Source: Bacillus sp. FSL H8-0547 (lineage in GTDB: Bacteria; Bacillota; Bacilli; Bacillales; Bacillaceae). From it: DNA of 64,000 nucleotides. Where the stretch lies: contig JBBODD010000001.1 of the NCBI GenBank assembly GCA_038002745.1, positions 1,984,001 to 2,048,000 of the forward strand, written 5' to 3'. The number at the start of each line of letters is the position of its first letter. Within the stretch, counting starts at the first letter, position 1. Below, piece after piece: positions 19,162 to 27,486 of the stretch. A program made the position numbers and the translations under genes. Below the pieces are notes generated by a model. The model worked only from the letters and a program-made list of their open reading frames with translations, was not told where the DNA came from and ran no database searches.

Positions 19162-20379
19162 TTGAAACATTTTCAATATTTAAGCAAGGAAAAACGCAGC
19201 GAGATTTTTTTATATGAGCCGATTCACTTTTCAAAGGAGACCGAGCGGGAAATGCTTGCCTATGCTCTGGGCGCAACTCTCTATATGCCCGGAAGCAGGA
19301 CAGCCATTGCAGGAGATGTACTATCTGGTAAATTTCTTAATGGAAAGCACGAAGGACTGACTTCGATGGTCATTTGTCTTGAAGATTCCATCGGCGATAC
19401 AGAAGTAGAGGCAGCAGAAGCAAATACTGTGAGCCAGATTCAAACCATTTCAGACAGTGTGCTGAAAGGACAGTTTGACCAGAGAAATCTTCCGCTTATT
19501 TTTATCAGAATCAGAAGCCGGGAACAGATGCAGCGGGTGTCTCGGAAGCTTAAGCATCACATTCAGCTGATCAGCGGATTTGTTTTTCCGAAATTCACAT
19601 CTGAAAACGGGAGAGGGTATTACACAGCGCTGCAGGAAATTGCATCCGATTATTCTGTTACGCTTTACGGAATGCCGATTCTTGAAACAAAAGAGATTAT
19701 TTATAAAGAAACACGCTTGAACGAACTGCTTGGCATCAAAGCGATTCTGGATGATTTTTATGAGTATGTGCTGAATGTAAGGCTTGGAGGCACAGACTTA
19801 TCCGGTCTGTTTGGAATCAGGAGAAGCAGGGATACGACCATCTATGATATTTCAGTCATCCGGGACTGCATTACGGACATTATCAATGTTTTCGGCCGAT
19901 GTGAAAAAGAGTACGTCATCTCCGGTCCGGTATGGGAGTATTTTGGGGGCGGACAGCGAATTTTGAAGCCGCAGATCAGACAAACTCCTTTCCAGCAGGC
20001 ATATGGCCATGAAGGGCTTGAATTCAGAGCGAACCTCATTGACCGTTATGACGACGGACTTATTCATGAGATCGTTCTGGATAATACGAACGGGCTTGTA
20101 GGGAAAACGATCATACATCCTCTTCATATTAAAATCGTCAATGCGCTGAACGCGGTCACAAGGGAGGAATATTTGGACGCCTCCTCCATCCTTGATCAGG
20201 CGCAGTCCTACAACGGCGTGATCCGAAGCGAATTTTCAAATAAAATGAACGAAATTAAACCCCATTACAATTGGGCGCGGAAAATCATCTTGAAATCTAA
20301 ACTATACGGGGTGTTCCATGAGCAGCAATCATTTATCGACCTTATCAGCGAAACCGCAAACGAACAGCTATACATTTGA
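19162..20379 (+). CDS. CitE/HpcH-like C-C bond lyase of the Ter cluster
   Basis: A TIM-barrel protein of the HpcH/HpaI and citrate-lyase beta type, matching what I recall as the C-C_Bond_Lyase family of Ter operons. Features include MVICLEDSIGDTEVEAAEAN (acidic metal site), LIFIRIRSREQM, GFVFPKF, LYGMPILETKEI and GKTIIHPLHI. The start is TTG at 19162: GGAGG at 19150-19154 lies 7 bases before it and the product is 405 residues (KHFQYLSKEKRSEIF...). Upstream codons in frame fall inside the dispersed repeat. Its 3' end overlaps the next gene by 62 bases, so the genes are cotranslated. The substrate is unknown. Confidence 0.85.
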   Translation: MKHFQYLSKEKRSEIFLYEPIHFSKETEREMLAYALGATLYMPGSRTAIAGDVLSGKFLNGKHEGLTSMVICLEDSIGDTEVEAAEANTVSQIQTISDSVLKGQFDQRNLPLIFIRIRSREQMQRVSRKLKHHIQLISGFVFPKFTSENGRGYYTALQEIASDYSVTLYGMPILETKEIIYKETRLNELLGIKAILDDFYEYVLNVRLGGTDLSGLFGIRRSRDTTIYDISVIRDCITDIINVFGRCEKEYVISGPVWEYFGGGQRILKPQIRQTPFQQAYGHEGLEFRANLIDRYDDGLIHEIVLDNTNGLVGKTIIHPLHIKIVNALNAVTREEYLDASSILDQAQSYNGVIRSEFSNKMNEIKPHYNWARKIILKSKLYGVFHEQQSFIDLISETANEQLYI

Positions 20380-21691
20380 CCTGCTGGGTCAGCTTTCGGT
20401 AGACATCGAATTGACCGGAAATCCTTATCTTCTACCGCTGGACAGGCTGTTCCAGATGGCGGCGCGCATTAACAAAAAGCGCTCGTTTCTTTTTGTCAGC
20501 ACCGTTCTCGGCAAGCATATTCCTGTTGATCCTTCGCTTGCTCTTCTTACTGGTCAGGCGCTTGCAGCCAGATACATGGAAGTCGTTGAGGCAAAAACGC
20601 ATCCGGAGCGGGATCAGATTCTTGCAGGATTGATGGGCGGACAGGCAAAGAAAAGCGAATACCGCCATGCACTAGCTGAACCGGCATTATTTATCGGGTT
20701 TGCAGAAACAGCGACAGCTCTTGGGCACGCGGTGTTTGAGAACTTCAGAAATGCGGCTTTTTTCCATACGACAAGAGAACAGGTGTCTGAAATGGATTCT
20801 ATTATTAACTTTGAAGAGGAGCATTCTCACGCCACTTCACACCGGTGCTATGTTGATGAAAAGCTTTTTGATAACACGAGGCCGATCGTTCTTGTTGATG
20901 ATGAAGTCACAACAGGGAAAACGGCGCTGAATATCATTGAATCCATTCAGGAAAAATTCCCGCGCAGCGAATATACGGTCGTATCCATCCTCGACTGGCG
21001 TTCAGAGGAAGATCAAAAGAGATTCAGAGATACAGAGAAACGGCTGGGCATTACCATTCATGAGGTTTCTCTTGTAACGGGACTGATTACAGCAAATGGA
21101 GATCCGGTTGCAGAAAGCAAACCCCAAACCCGTTCTCTGTCTTCACTCCATGCAGAAATGGAGGAAATCGTGATTTCTCCGGAAGAAGGCGATCTTACGT
21201 CATGTGCGTCAGAACAGCTGTCTTCCCCATATGTGAAGCATACGGGAAGGTTCGGTCTGACTGATGCAGAACAATTGGAGGCAGACATTTATTGCCTGAA
21301 GGCGGCAGCAAGGCTGCGCGAAGCCAGAAAAGGAAAAAGAACCCTTTGTCTCGGTACAGGGGAATTTATGTACATTCCTATGAAAACAGCCTCCTACATG
21401 GGGGACGGCATCTACTATCAGTCTACGACAAGAAGCCCGATTCATCCTGTTAACCGCGTGAATTACGCTGTGAACAGCGCGTTCCCGTTTTCAAATCCAG
21501 AAGACGGGGAAACAGCAAACTTTTTCTACAATGTCACAGAGGGCCAGTATGATGAAGTTTTTGTCTTCTTCGAACGTTCTGTTCCTGAGGAGAGACTGCA
21601 GCCGATGCTTGATCAGCTGAAAACTGTTTTCCCGGTGATTCATTTTGTATATTTCAGTACAAACCAAAAAGGAAGTGCATCTGATGAGTAA
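20318..21691 (+). CDS. Phosphoribosyltransferase with C-terminal TRSP domain
   Basis: The 457 residues contain a type I PRTase domain with the PRPP-binding motif PIVLVDDEVTTGKTALNI (about residues 190-207) and a C-terminal domain with the signature QSTTRSPIHP, the TRSP motif that names it. Such proteins are known from Ter-linked gene clusters, where they are predicted to act on a base or ribose-phosphate in making a nucleotide-like compound. It overlaps the upstream lyase by 62 bases and the downstream gene by 8 (ATGAGTAA), which indicates translational coupling. No experiment on the reaction is known to me. Confidence 0.88.
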   Translation: MSSNHLSTLSAKPQTNSYTFDLLGQLSVDIELTGNPYLLPLDRLFQMAARINKKRSFLFVSTVLGKHIPVDPSLALLTGQALAARYMEVVEAKTHPERDQILAGLMGGQAKKSEYRHALAEPALFIGFAETATALGHAVFENFRNAAFFHTTREQVSEMDSIINFEEEHSHATSHRCYVDEKLFDNTRPIVLVDDEVTTGKTALNIIESIQEKFPRSEYTVVSILDWRSEEDQKRFRDTEKRLGITIHEVSLVTGLITANGDPVAESKPQTRSLSSLHAEMEEIVISPEEGDLTSCASEQLSSPYVKHTGRFGLTDAEQLEADIYCLKAAARLREARKGKRTLCLGTGEFMYIPMKTASYMGDGIYYQSTTRSPIHPVNRVNYAVNSAFPFSNPEDGETANFFYNVTEGQYDEVFVFFERSVPEERLQPMLDQLKTVFPVIHFVYFSTNQKGSASDE

Positions 21692-22802
21692 GGTGGAGCA
21701 GCAATTGCCGAAGCCGGCAGCAATGGGAAGTTATTCAGAAAAGGACGTTGTTTTCCTGCTGAAGGACTTGAGCCAAATTAGTCTTGAAAAATCAACACTC
21801 GAACGGGAGCAGGCTGTTCAGAGCGGAACACATTATTCTGAGATGCTTCCAATTGAATATAAGCCGACCGATGAATATTTGCAGCTTTTTCATCACTCAT
21901 TAGACATGTATAAACAAAAGCTTGCAGCTGCTGTTGGAACGGTGTCAGAGCAGATTTTAAAAACAAAGGGCAAGAGCATCGTGCTCGTTTCGCTTGCCCG
22001 CGCAGGCACTCCGGTAGGAATTCTGATGAAGCGCTACTTGCAGGAGGTGCATCAGATCGATGTTCCTCATTACAGTGTCTCCATTGTGAGAGGACGCGGC
22101 ATTGATGCCAACGCCATGAATTATATCGCCCATAATCATCCGGATGAAAGCGTGCAGTTTGTGGATGGCTGGACAGGAAAAGGCGCCATCACAAGAGAGC
22201 TTAGAGAAGCAATGGAAGTTTTCAACAGCAAACACGGCCTTGCCATTGATGACTCGCTCGCGGTACTTGCAGATCCCGGTTATTGCACGGATATTTATGG
22301 AACCAGAGAAGATTTTCTGATTCCGAGCGCCTGCCTGAACTCAACTGTATCAGGCCTTGTCAGCAGAACTGTCCTGAACGATGCCTTCATCGGGCCGGAT
22401 GACTTCCACGGTGCCAAATATTACGAAGAACTGCTGCCGGAAGACGTGTCCAATCATTTCATTGACGTAGTAGTCTCTGAGTTTCCAAACGTTAAAGAGG
22501 AGATCTCAAAGCAGGTTTCGCTGCTTGATAAAGAGGACCGGACACCGACATGGAAAGGGATTGAGGATATTAAGCAAATTCAGGACGAGTTTGGCATTGA
22601 AAACATCCACCATGTGAAGCCGGGAGTGGGAGAGACGACGCGTGTACTGCTCAGAAGAGTGCCATGGAAGATCCTTGTTAAGGATTTAGGCAATAAAGAC
22701 CTCGAGCATATCTTCCTGCTGGCAAAAGAACGGAACGTCCCTGTCATTGAATACAAGAATATGTCTTACTCATGCTGCGGGATTATCAAGCCCTTAAACT
22801 AG
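21684..22802 (+). CDS. StiP family protein with C-terminal Pelota-like domain
   Basis: The 372-residue protein matches the family annotated as 'cysteine protease StiP' and, in Pfam as I recall it, PRTase_1 plus PELOTA_1. The N-terminal part has LARAGTPVGILMKRYL, SIVRGRGID and FVDGWTGKGAITREL, which look like a PRTase loop rather than a protease site. The C-terminal 100 residues (ETTRVLLRRVPWKILVKD to YSCCGIIKPLN) resemble L7Ae/Pelota RNA-binding folds. The ATG at 21684 overlaps the previous stop (ATGAGTAA). The function is unproven. Confidence 0.82.
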   Translation: MSKVEQQLPKPAAMGSYSEKDVVFLLKDLSQISLEKSTLEREQAVQSGTHYSEMLPIEYKPTDEYLQLFHHSLDMYKQKLAAAVGTVSEQILKTKGKSIVLVSLARAGTPVGILMKRYLQEVHQIDVPHYSVSIVRGRGIDANAMNYIAHNHPDESVQFVDGWTGKGAITRELREAMEVFNSKHGLAIDDSLAVLADPGYCTDIYGTREDFLIPSACLNSTVSGLVSRTVLNDAFIGPDDFHGAKYYEELLPEDVSNHFIDVVVSEFPNVKEEISKQVSLLDKEDRTPTWKGIEDIKQIQDEFGIENIHHVKPGVGETTRVLLRRVPWKILVKDLGNKDLEHIFLLAKERNVPVIEYKNMSYSCCGIIKPLN

Positions 22803-22813
22803 GAGGTACTGCT

Positions 22814-23629
22814 GTGATTTTTGCAAGTGATCTGGATCAGACGCTCATTTATTCGAGAAGATCGTTCCGTGAGCCGGTTGGAGAAGAGGATATTCAATTG
22901 ATTGAAACTCTCGACGGCCAGGAAATTTCGTTCATGACGAAAAAAGCGATTTCCATGCTGAAGGAAATAGCCGGACAGATGACGTTTGTTCCTGTAACAA
23001 CCAGAACCCCGTCCCAATACGGACGGATCTCCATCTTTCAGCAGGAAATCCTTCCGCGCTACGCTGTAACGAGCAACGGCGGACATGTATTCAAAGAGGG
23101 GAAGCTTGACGAGGAGTGGAAACAGCATCTTGAAGCACGCATGAAAGATGAGTGTACAAGTTTGGAGGATGTCTCCCTTAAATTTCAGGAGATTGCTTCA
23201 GATGACTGGGTGCTGAAGCAGAAAAACGCCGAGAATCTCTTTTTATACAACATTATTGAACGCGGAAATATTCCGGAGGCTCGCCTGCAGGAGTTTATCC
23301 TCTGGGCGGACCGTCACGGCTGGAAGCATTCACTGCAGGGAAGAAAGCTGTATTTTGTGCCGAAACCGATTAATAAATGGGACGCCGTTGCCTATGTGAA
23401 AGAAGCTGCCGGTGCAAAAACCGTGATGACTGCGGGCGACTCCCTGCTTGATTTGTGCATGCTCGAAGAAGCCGATCTTGCCTTTTCACCGTTGCACGGC
23501 GAGCTTGGCGAGTCAGGCGCAAGGCTGTCTGGAACCATACAGCGAACGTCGAAAAATGGAATCTTCGCTTCAGAGGAAATTCTGGAAAATGTCCTGGCGA
23601 AAATCAAGCCTGTCCCTGCTGAACAGTAA
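22814..23629 (+). CDS. HAD-superfamily hydrolase of the Ter cluster
   Basis: A phosphatase-like HAD protein of 271 residues. Motif I is DLDQT near the N-terminus, motif II is TTRTP, the lysine lies in the KPINKW region and motif III is AGDSLLDLCMLEEAD. The GTG start at 22814 is chosen because AGGAGG at 22801-22806, overlapping the previous stop codon, lies 7 bases before it; an ATG at 22772 would lie inside the upstream gene. It resembles sucrose-phosphate-phosphatase-like HADs with a cap domain. In this operon it may remove a phosphate from the metabolite produced. Confidence 0.88.
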   Translation: MIFASDLDQTLIYSRRSFREPVGEEDIQLIETLDGQEISFMTKKAISMLKEIAGQMTFVPVTTRTPSQYGRISIFQQEILPRYAVTSNGGHVFKEGKLDEEWKQHLEARMKDECTSLEDVSLKFQEIASDDWVLKQKNAENLFLYNIIERGNIPEARLQEFILWADRHGWKHSLQGRKLYFVPKPINKWDAVAYVKEAAGAKTVMTAGDSLLDLCMLEEADLAFSPLHGELGESGARLSGTIQRTSKNGIFASEEILENVLAKIKPVPAEQ

Positions 23630-23733
23630 ATAGAAATATTTACCTGTATAAGGTGGTACAATAGGAGCGGGGTGTTCTCAGGGTACCTATGGCTGCACGG
23701 CTGATTTTCTCAGTTCTTATTGGAGTGAACGTC

Positions 23734-23949
23734 TTGGCAACAGCAGAAAAAACAAAAACCAATCTATTGGATAAAAACATTATGAGTTCCGCTCAGGCCT
23801 GCAAAGAATGGGGGATTGACGATTCTGCTCTCAGAAAAAGGGTCAATCAGTTTCCGCCGGGCACCATCCGGAAGTTCGGAAAAACATGGGTGGTTACGAG
23901 TGAAGGAATGTGCCACGTCTTTGGCGAAAAAAGACGAAACGGTCAGTAA
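23734..23949 (+). CDS. Small helix-turn-helix-like protein in Ter cluster
   Basis: A 71-residue basic protein. SSAQACKEWGIDDSALRKRV looks like a helix-turn-helix, followed by a beta-like RKFGKTWVVTSEGM segment. TTG at 23734 is the favoured start: GGAG at 23722-23725 lies 8 bases before it, and the alternative ATG at 23689 would add a poor hydrophobic leader. It lies between the HAD gene and yceG on the same strand. It may be a DNA- or RNA-binding regulator of the cluster; this is not established. Confidence 0.68.
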   Translation: MATAEKTKTNLLDKNIMSSAQACKEWGIDDSALRKRVNQFPPGTIRKFGKTWVVTSEGMCHVFGEKRRNGQ

Positions 23950-23981
23950 ACATGGAGATATTTTCAGAGGAGGGAAGAGAG

Positions 23982-25583
23982 ATGATAAGAACATATAAGC
24001 CTGCGCTTGCAGAACATCTGGATACAGACTGGCAGACTCTTCTTTTTATGCCGCTGCCTGAGCGTCCGGATTATGTGAACACTCCCTCTGAAGTGAAAAT
24101 TCCGCAAGTCGCCATCCGTCTGCTTGGAACACCATTAACAGACGACGAATACTATCAAATGCTTTTTGACCTTGTTCATCACGAGGAACTCGGTGTGCAT
24201 TTTCTAAGTGAATCTTTAGATAAAAACATCCCGCAGGAAAAATTTCAGGCGATACAGAACCTGCTGATTCTGCATAAAAACGAAAAGCTCTCCGTGAACC
24301 GGTTTGTTGCTTTTATGGACAGAGACCGCCTGCTTCCGGTTCTTTCCGATCCGGAGTTAAACCGCCACCTGCGGACTTGTGTCATTCATATGCTTTCGCG
24401 CTTCTTTCCTGACAAAGCGAACGACAGTGCCGATTTCCGGCGCATCATTGTTGATTTGATCAAATGGACCTGGAACCACCTGCATCCTGAGCTGCGAAAA
24501 ACAGACGGCCTCCGGCCGCCTGCGTTTTTCTGGTACGGAAATGCAACGAAAAGCGAACAGTTCTTCCTTCATTTCCTGATCCGGTTCGGATGCGATGTCA
24601 TCATTGCCCATCCGGAGGGGATAGACATCCTGAAGGAGGAAGATCCGGAAGAAACGGTCAGCAAAATCGTCCGTTTTCCGGGGACTCACGAACTGACAGC
24701 GTTCCCAAAGGTAAGGCCTGAGCGCACATCAACTGTGGCATACAAAGCTTCAAAACAAATTGACCAGGTTCTTCATTCAGATGAATCCATGCTCTATAAG
24801 CCATGGCAATTCAAAAATTATTCCCCAAATGCACGGACGCTGAAAACAACGTATGATGAACTTTTTATTCTTATAAAAGAAAGAGCATTTCTGCGTCCGG
24901 ACTTTGAAGTCCGGGATAACATGGTTCATATACCCGCTATTTTTTCAAAAATCTTCGGGGTGACAAAAAACAGACGCTCGTACTGGGGCAAAATTCAGGA
25001 CCTTGCTGACTATGAACATGCGGCTGTCGTAAAGTACTTTCCGTTTACCTGGGAGGCTAAAGGCAATCCTCATTTTCATTATCAGAACGCTCTGAACGAA
25101 AGTCAGGTGCTGCAGGCTGATAAAATGATGGGAAGCCACTGGTGGAAGTATTCAAACCTTCCGACCGGCCTTCAAAAAGGGCTGGCTGATGCGATTTCGA
25201 GGTATTGTGCTGATCCAAAACTTAAAAGGCTGGAACAGGAAAGTCCTTATGATCTGCAGCTTTACCTGTTCAATCAGGCGCTTAATATTCCGGAAACCCT
25301 TATTAAATTGATGCAGAATTTTGATTACTCCCAGCATGTGCCCCGGCTCATTCTTTATAATAATGAAAACAACGGCTACATGACGCGCTCAGACGCTGCG
25401 ATGCTTATGCTGATGAATGAATTCGGCCTGGATATCGTGATCTGTAATCCTCCCGGCCATAATGACATTGAAAATTTTGTCGATGAAAAGCATTACGACA
25501 GCCACTGGCTAGAGGAAATGAGCTTTAATGAAGTCTACCAGGAGCCGTCGAAATTCAAAAAATTCATCCGGAAAATCTTTTAA
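23982..25583 (+). CDS. yceG: YceG-like component of the Ter biosynthetic module
   Basis: The 533 residues match B. subtilis YceG in length and neighbourhood (beside yceH/telA). No catalytic motif is obvious. Two segments repeat the same pattern: FFWYGNATKSEQFFLHFLIR then FGCDVIIAHPEG (about residues 180-213), and LILYNNENNGYMTRSDAAML then FGLDIVICNPPG (about 454-490). This suggests two related domains. The ATG at 23982 follows AGAGGAGG by 8 bases. Family annotation calls it a putative component of a biosynthetic module; the chemistry is unknown. Confidence 0.85.
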   Translation: MIRTYKPALAEHLDTDWQTLLFMPLPERPDYVNTPSEVKIPQVAIRLLGTPLTDDEYYQMLFDLVHHEELGVHFLSESLDKNIPQEKFQAIQNLLILHKNEKLSVNRFVAFMDRDRLLPVLSDPELNRHLRTCVIHMLSRFFPDKANDSADFRRIIVDLIKWTWNHLHPELRKTDGLRPPAFFWYGNATKSEQFFLHFLIRFGCDVIIAHPEGIDILKEEDPEETVSKIVRFPGTHELTAFPKVRPERTSTVAYKASKQIDQVLHSDESMLYKPWQFKNYSPNARTLKTTYDELFILIKERAFLRPDFEVRDNMVHIPAIFSKIFGVTKNRRSYWGKIQDLADYEHAAVVKYFPFTWEAKGNPHFHYQNALNESQVLQADKMMGSHWWKYSNLPTGLQKGLADAISRYCADPKLKRLEQESPYDLQLYLFNQALNIPETLIKLMQNFDYSQHVPRLILYNNENNGYMTRSDAAMLMLMNEFGLDIVICNPPGHNDIENFVDEKHYDSHWLEEMSFNEVYQEPSKFKKFIRKIF

Positions 25584-25656
25584 GCCGCATCATTTATGCG
25601 CGCAGAATTGCCTGTGTGAAAGGGCATCCAAACTATATTGAAGGAGGATTTCGCGT

Positions 25657-26742
25657 ATGTCTCAAGTACCTGGACTCAGCAAAACGGATCAGATGGAAGA
25701 GGTTCTCGGACAAGGACCGAACAATATGAAGCTTCAGCTTCAAAAAGAGCCTGAGGTTCAAAAGCTTGCAGAGAGCATTGACCACAAGAACCAGGTGGCA
25801 ATCCTTGAATACGGAAAAGCACCTGCTGATGAAATTTCAGCTTTTTCAGGAAAAATCCTGAACACCATGAAGTCAAGCAGCATGGAAGAATCAAGCGCCC
25901 TCCTGAAACATCTCGGGAGAATCATGGACCGCTTTGACCCGAAAGACTTTGCCGAGCAAAAAGGAATAAAGAAATTCTTCAGCCGCGGCCAGAAGCTGGT
26001 AGAGAAAATCATGTCGAAGTATCAGACAATGGGCGGCGAAATTGATAAAGTCTACCTTGAAATTGTGAAATACGAGGATGAAATGAAGCGTTCAACAAAT
26101 ACGCTTGAGCAGCTTTACGAACAGAACTTCAACTATTATATGGAGCTTGAAAAATATATTGTGGCAGGAGATATGAAAGCAGCTGAACTAAAGCAGCAGC
26201 TGCCGGCATTAGAAGCAAAAGCTGCGGAGGGAAACCAGCTTGCTCAAATGGAGCTTGATACGATGCGGAACTCAATTGAGGTGCTTGAGCAGCGGGTATA
26301 CGATCTCGAACTTGCCAAACAGGTAGCCTACCAGTCCGCACCGCAAATCCGTCTTCTGCAAAGAGGGAACACAAAGCTGATTGGAAAAATCAATTCTGCG
26401 TTTGTCACAACAATTCCTATCTTCAAAACCGGCCTGATCAACGCAATAGCAGCTAAAAGACAGAAGCTCGTCGCAGATTCAATGAATGAGCTTGAAAAAC
26501 GCACAAATGAAATGCTTGTCCGAAACGCACAGAATATATCAAAACAGAGTGTGGACATTGCAAGACTTGCAGGAAGCCCCGGCATTAAAATGGAAACAAT
26601 CGAAGAAACATGGAGCATCATCCTAAAAGGCATGCACGAAACAAAAGCCATCGAAGACGAAAACAAACAGCTTCGTGAACAAGGAAGAGTGCGCCTTGAA
26701 GAACTGCAGAACAACTTTAAGCAGCTGAATAATGGCCGCTGA
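25657..26742 (+). CDS. Toxic anion resistance protein TelA (YceH-like)
   Basis: TelA-family protein linked to tellurite and other stress resistance, 361 residues, close to B. subtilis YceH. It is largely alpha-helical and coiled-coil (LEQLYEQNFNYYMELEKYIV, AKAAEGNQLAQMELDTM) with the conserved TIPIFKTGLINAIAAKRQKL block and the C-terminal TIEETWSIILKGMHETKAIE. AAGGAGGA precedes the ATG. It closes the Ter operon, and a strong terminator lies 18 bases after the stop. The molecular activity of TelA is not known. Confidence 0.93.
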   Translation: MSQVPGLSKTDQMEEVLGQGPNNMKLQLQKEPEVQKLAESIDHKNQVAILEYGKAPADEISAFSGKILNTMKSSSMEESSALLKHLGRIMDRFDPKDFAEQKGIKKFFSRGQKLVEKIMSKYQTMGGEIDKVYLEIVKYEDEMKRSTNTLEQLYEQNFNYYMELEKYIVAGDMKAAELKQQLPALEAKAAEGNQLAQMELDTMRNSIEVLEQRVYDLELAKQVAYQSAPQIRLLQRGNTKLIGKINSAFVTTIPIFKTGLINAIAAKRQKLVADSMNELEKRTNEMLVRNAQNISKQSVDIARLAGSPGIKMETIEETWSIILKGMHETKAIEDENKQLREQGRVRLEELQNNFKQLNNGR

Positions 26743-26760
26743 TAGTTAATAGCAAATAAT

Positions 26761-26796
26761 AATCCGGACTGAGGTTTAAACAGTCCGGATTTTTTC
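26761..26796 (+). terminator. Intrinsic terminator of the Ter operon
   Basis: AATCCGGACTG (26761-26771) pairs perfectly with CAGTCCGGATT (26781-26791), followed by five Ts. Confidence 0.93.
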
Positions 26797-26906
26797 TATG
26801 GGAATCCTTTTATATTGACCAGTGTACTCTTTGTGAATCTAATAGAACGTTCAAGAGGGGGAGAGATTTAAAATCTGGAAGTAGTGCAGCCTCTTTTGTC
26901 GGTTGC

Positions 26907-27062
26907 GGAACCTCAATAGTGGCGTCACTCCCTCGAGTGCTGCCACTTTTATTGGTAATGGAACCTCAAAAGTGGCGTCATTCCCCCGAGTGCAGCCACT
27001 TTTACCAATGGTGGAACCTCAATTAGTGGCTACACTCCCACCGAATGATCACTTTTACTTGT
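26907..27062. repeat. Tandem array, three copies of a 53-bp hairpin unit
   Basis: GGAACCTCAA recurs at 26907, 26960 and 27013. Each unit holds an inverted repeat: AGTGGC...GCCACT, with an inner CACTC...GAGTG in the first. The third copy is degenerate. It is not coding. It shares the 53-bp period but not the sequence of the array at 1365. Confidence 0.85.
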
Positions 27063-27083
27063 TTCCTAAATGTAAATTTAAAA

Positions 27084-27201
27084 CTCCAGTGAACTGCAGC
27101 GGAAGGCACTTGACTCCTGCGGGATGAAGAGGGCACGGGAGACCCCGCAAGCGAAGCTGAGGAGGCTCCCGGCACTCCCCGCGGAAAGCAAGTGACTGGA
27201 G
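27084..27201. repeat. 118-bp element with nested inverted repeats
   Basis: CTCCAGT (27084-27090) and ACTGGAG (27195-27201) are the outer inverted repeats; CACTTG (27107-27112) and CAAGTG (27189-27194) are the inner ones. The middle is GC-rich (GGGAGACCCCG, GGAGGCTCCCGG). I recall similar elements dispersed in Bacillaceae genomes, but could not search. No open frame of note crosses it. Confidence 0.75.
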
Positions 27202-27486
27202 CGAAAGAGAACGGGTACAAATGAAATCAAAGTTCAACAATCTATGGGGAAAGACATTATAAAAACATGAGTCTGCGCAGTTTTGACAAAAATTATTCCG
27301 ATTTATTAGAAGGAAGAAGATTAAGGTAGCATAAAGTGTTAGAATTTGTTTATAATGAATGGTATGACTTGAATACATAGGATTCGGACAGTACTAGCAA
27401 TCTCACTTCCGGATTTCTTAAAAGATGAGAATAGAACCTGCTCTTATCTACAAATAGATGAACGACTAGAAAGGGAGTGCCTCACT

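Noticed and set aside
26903-27127. Open frames across the 53-bp repeats and the 118-bp element
   Set aside because: They translate repeats and palindromes, lack ribosome sites and resemble no protein.
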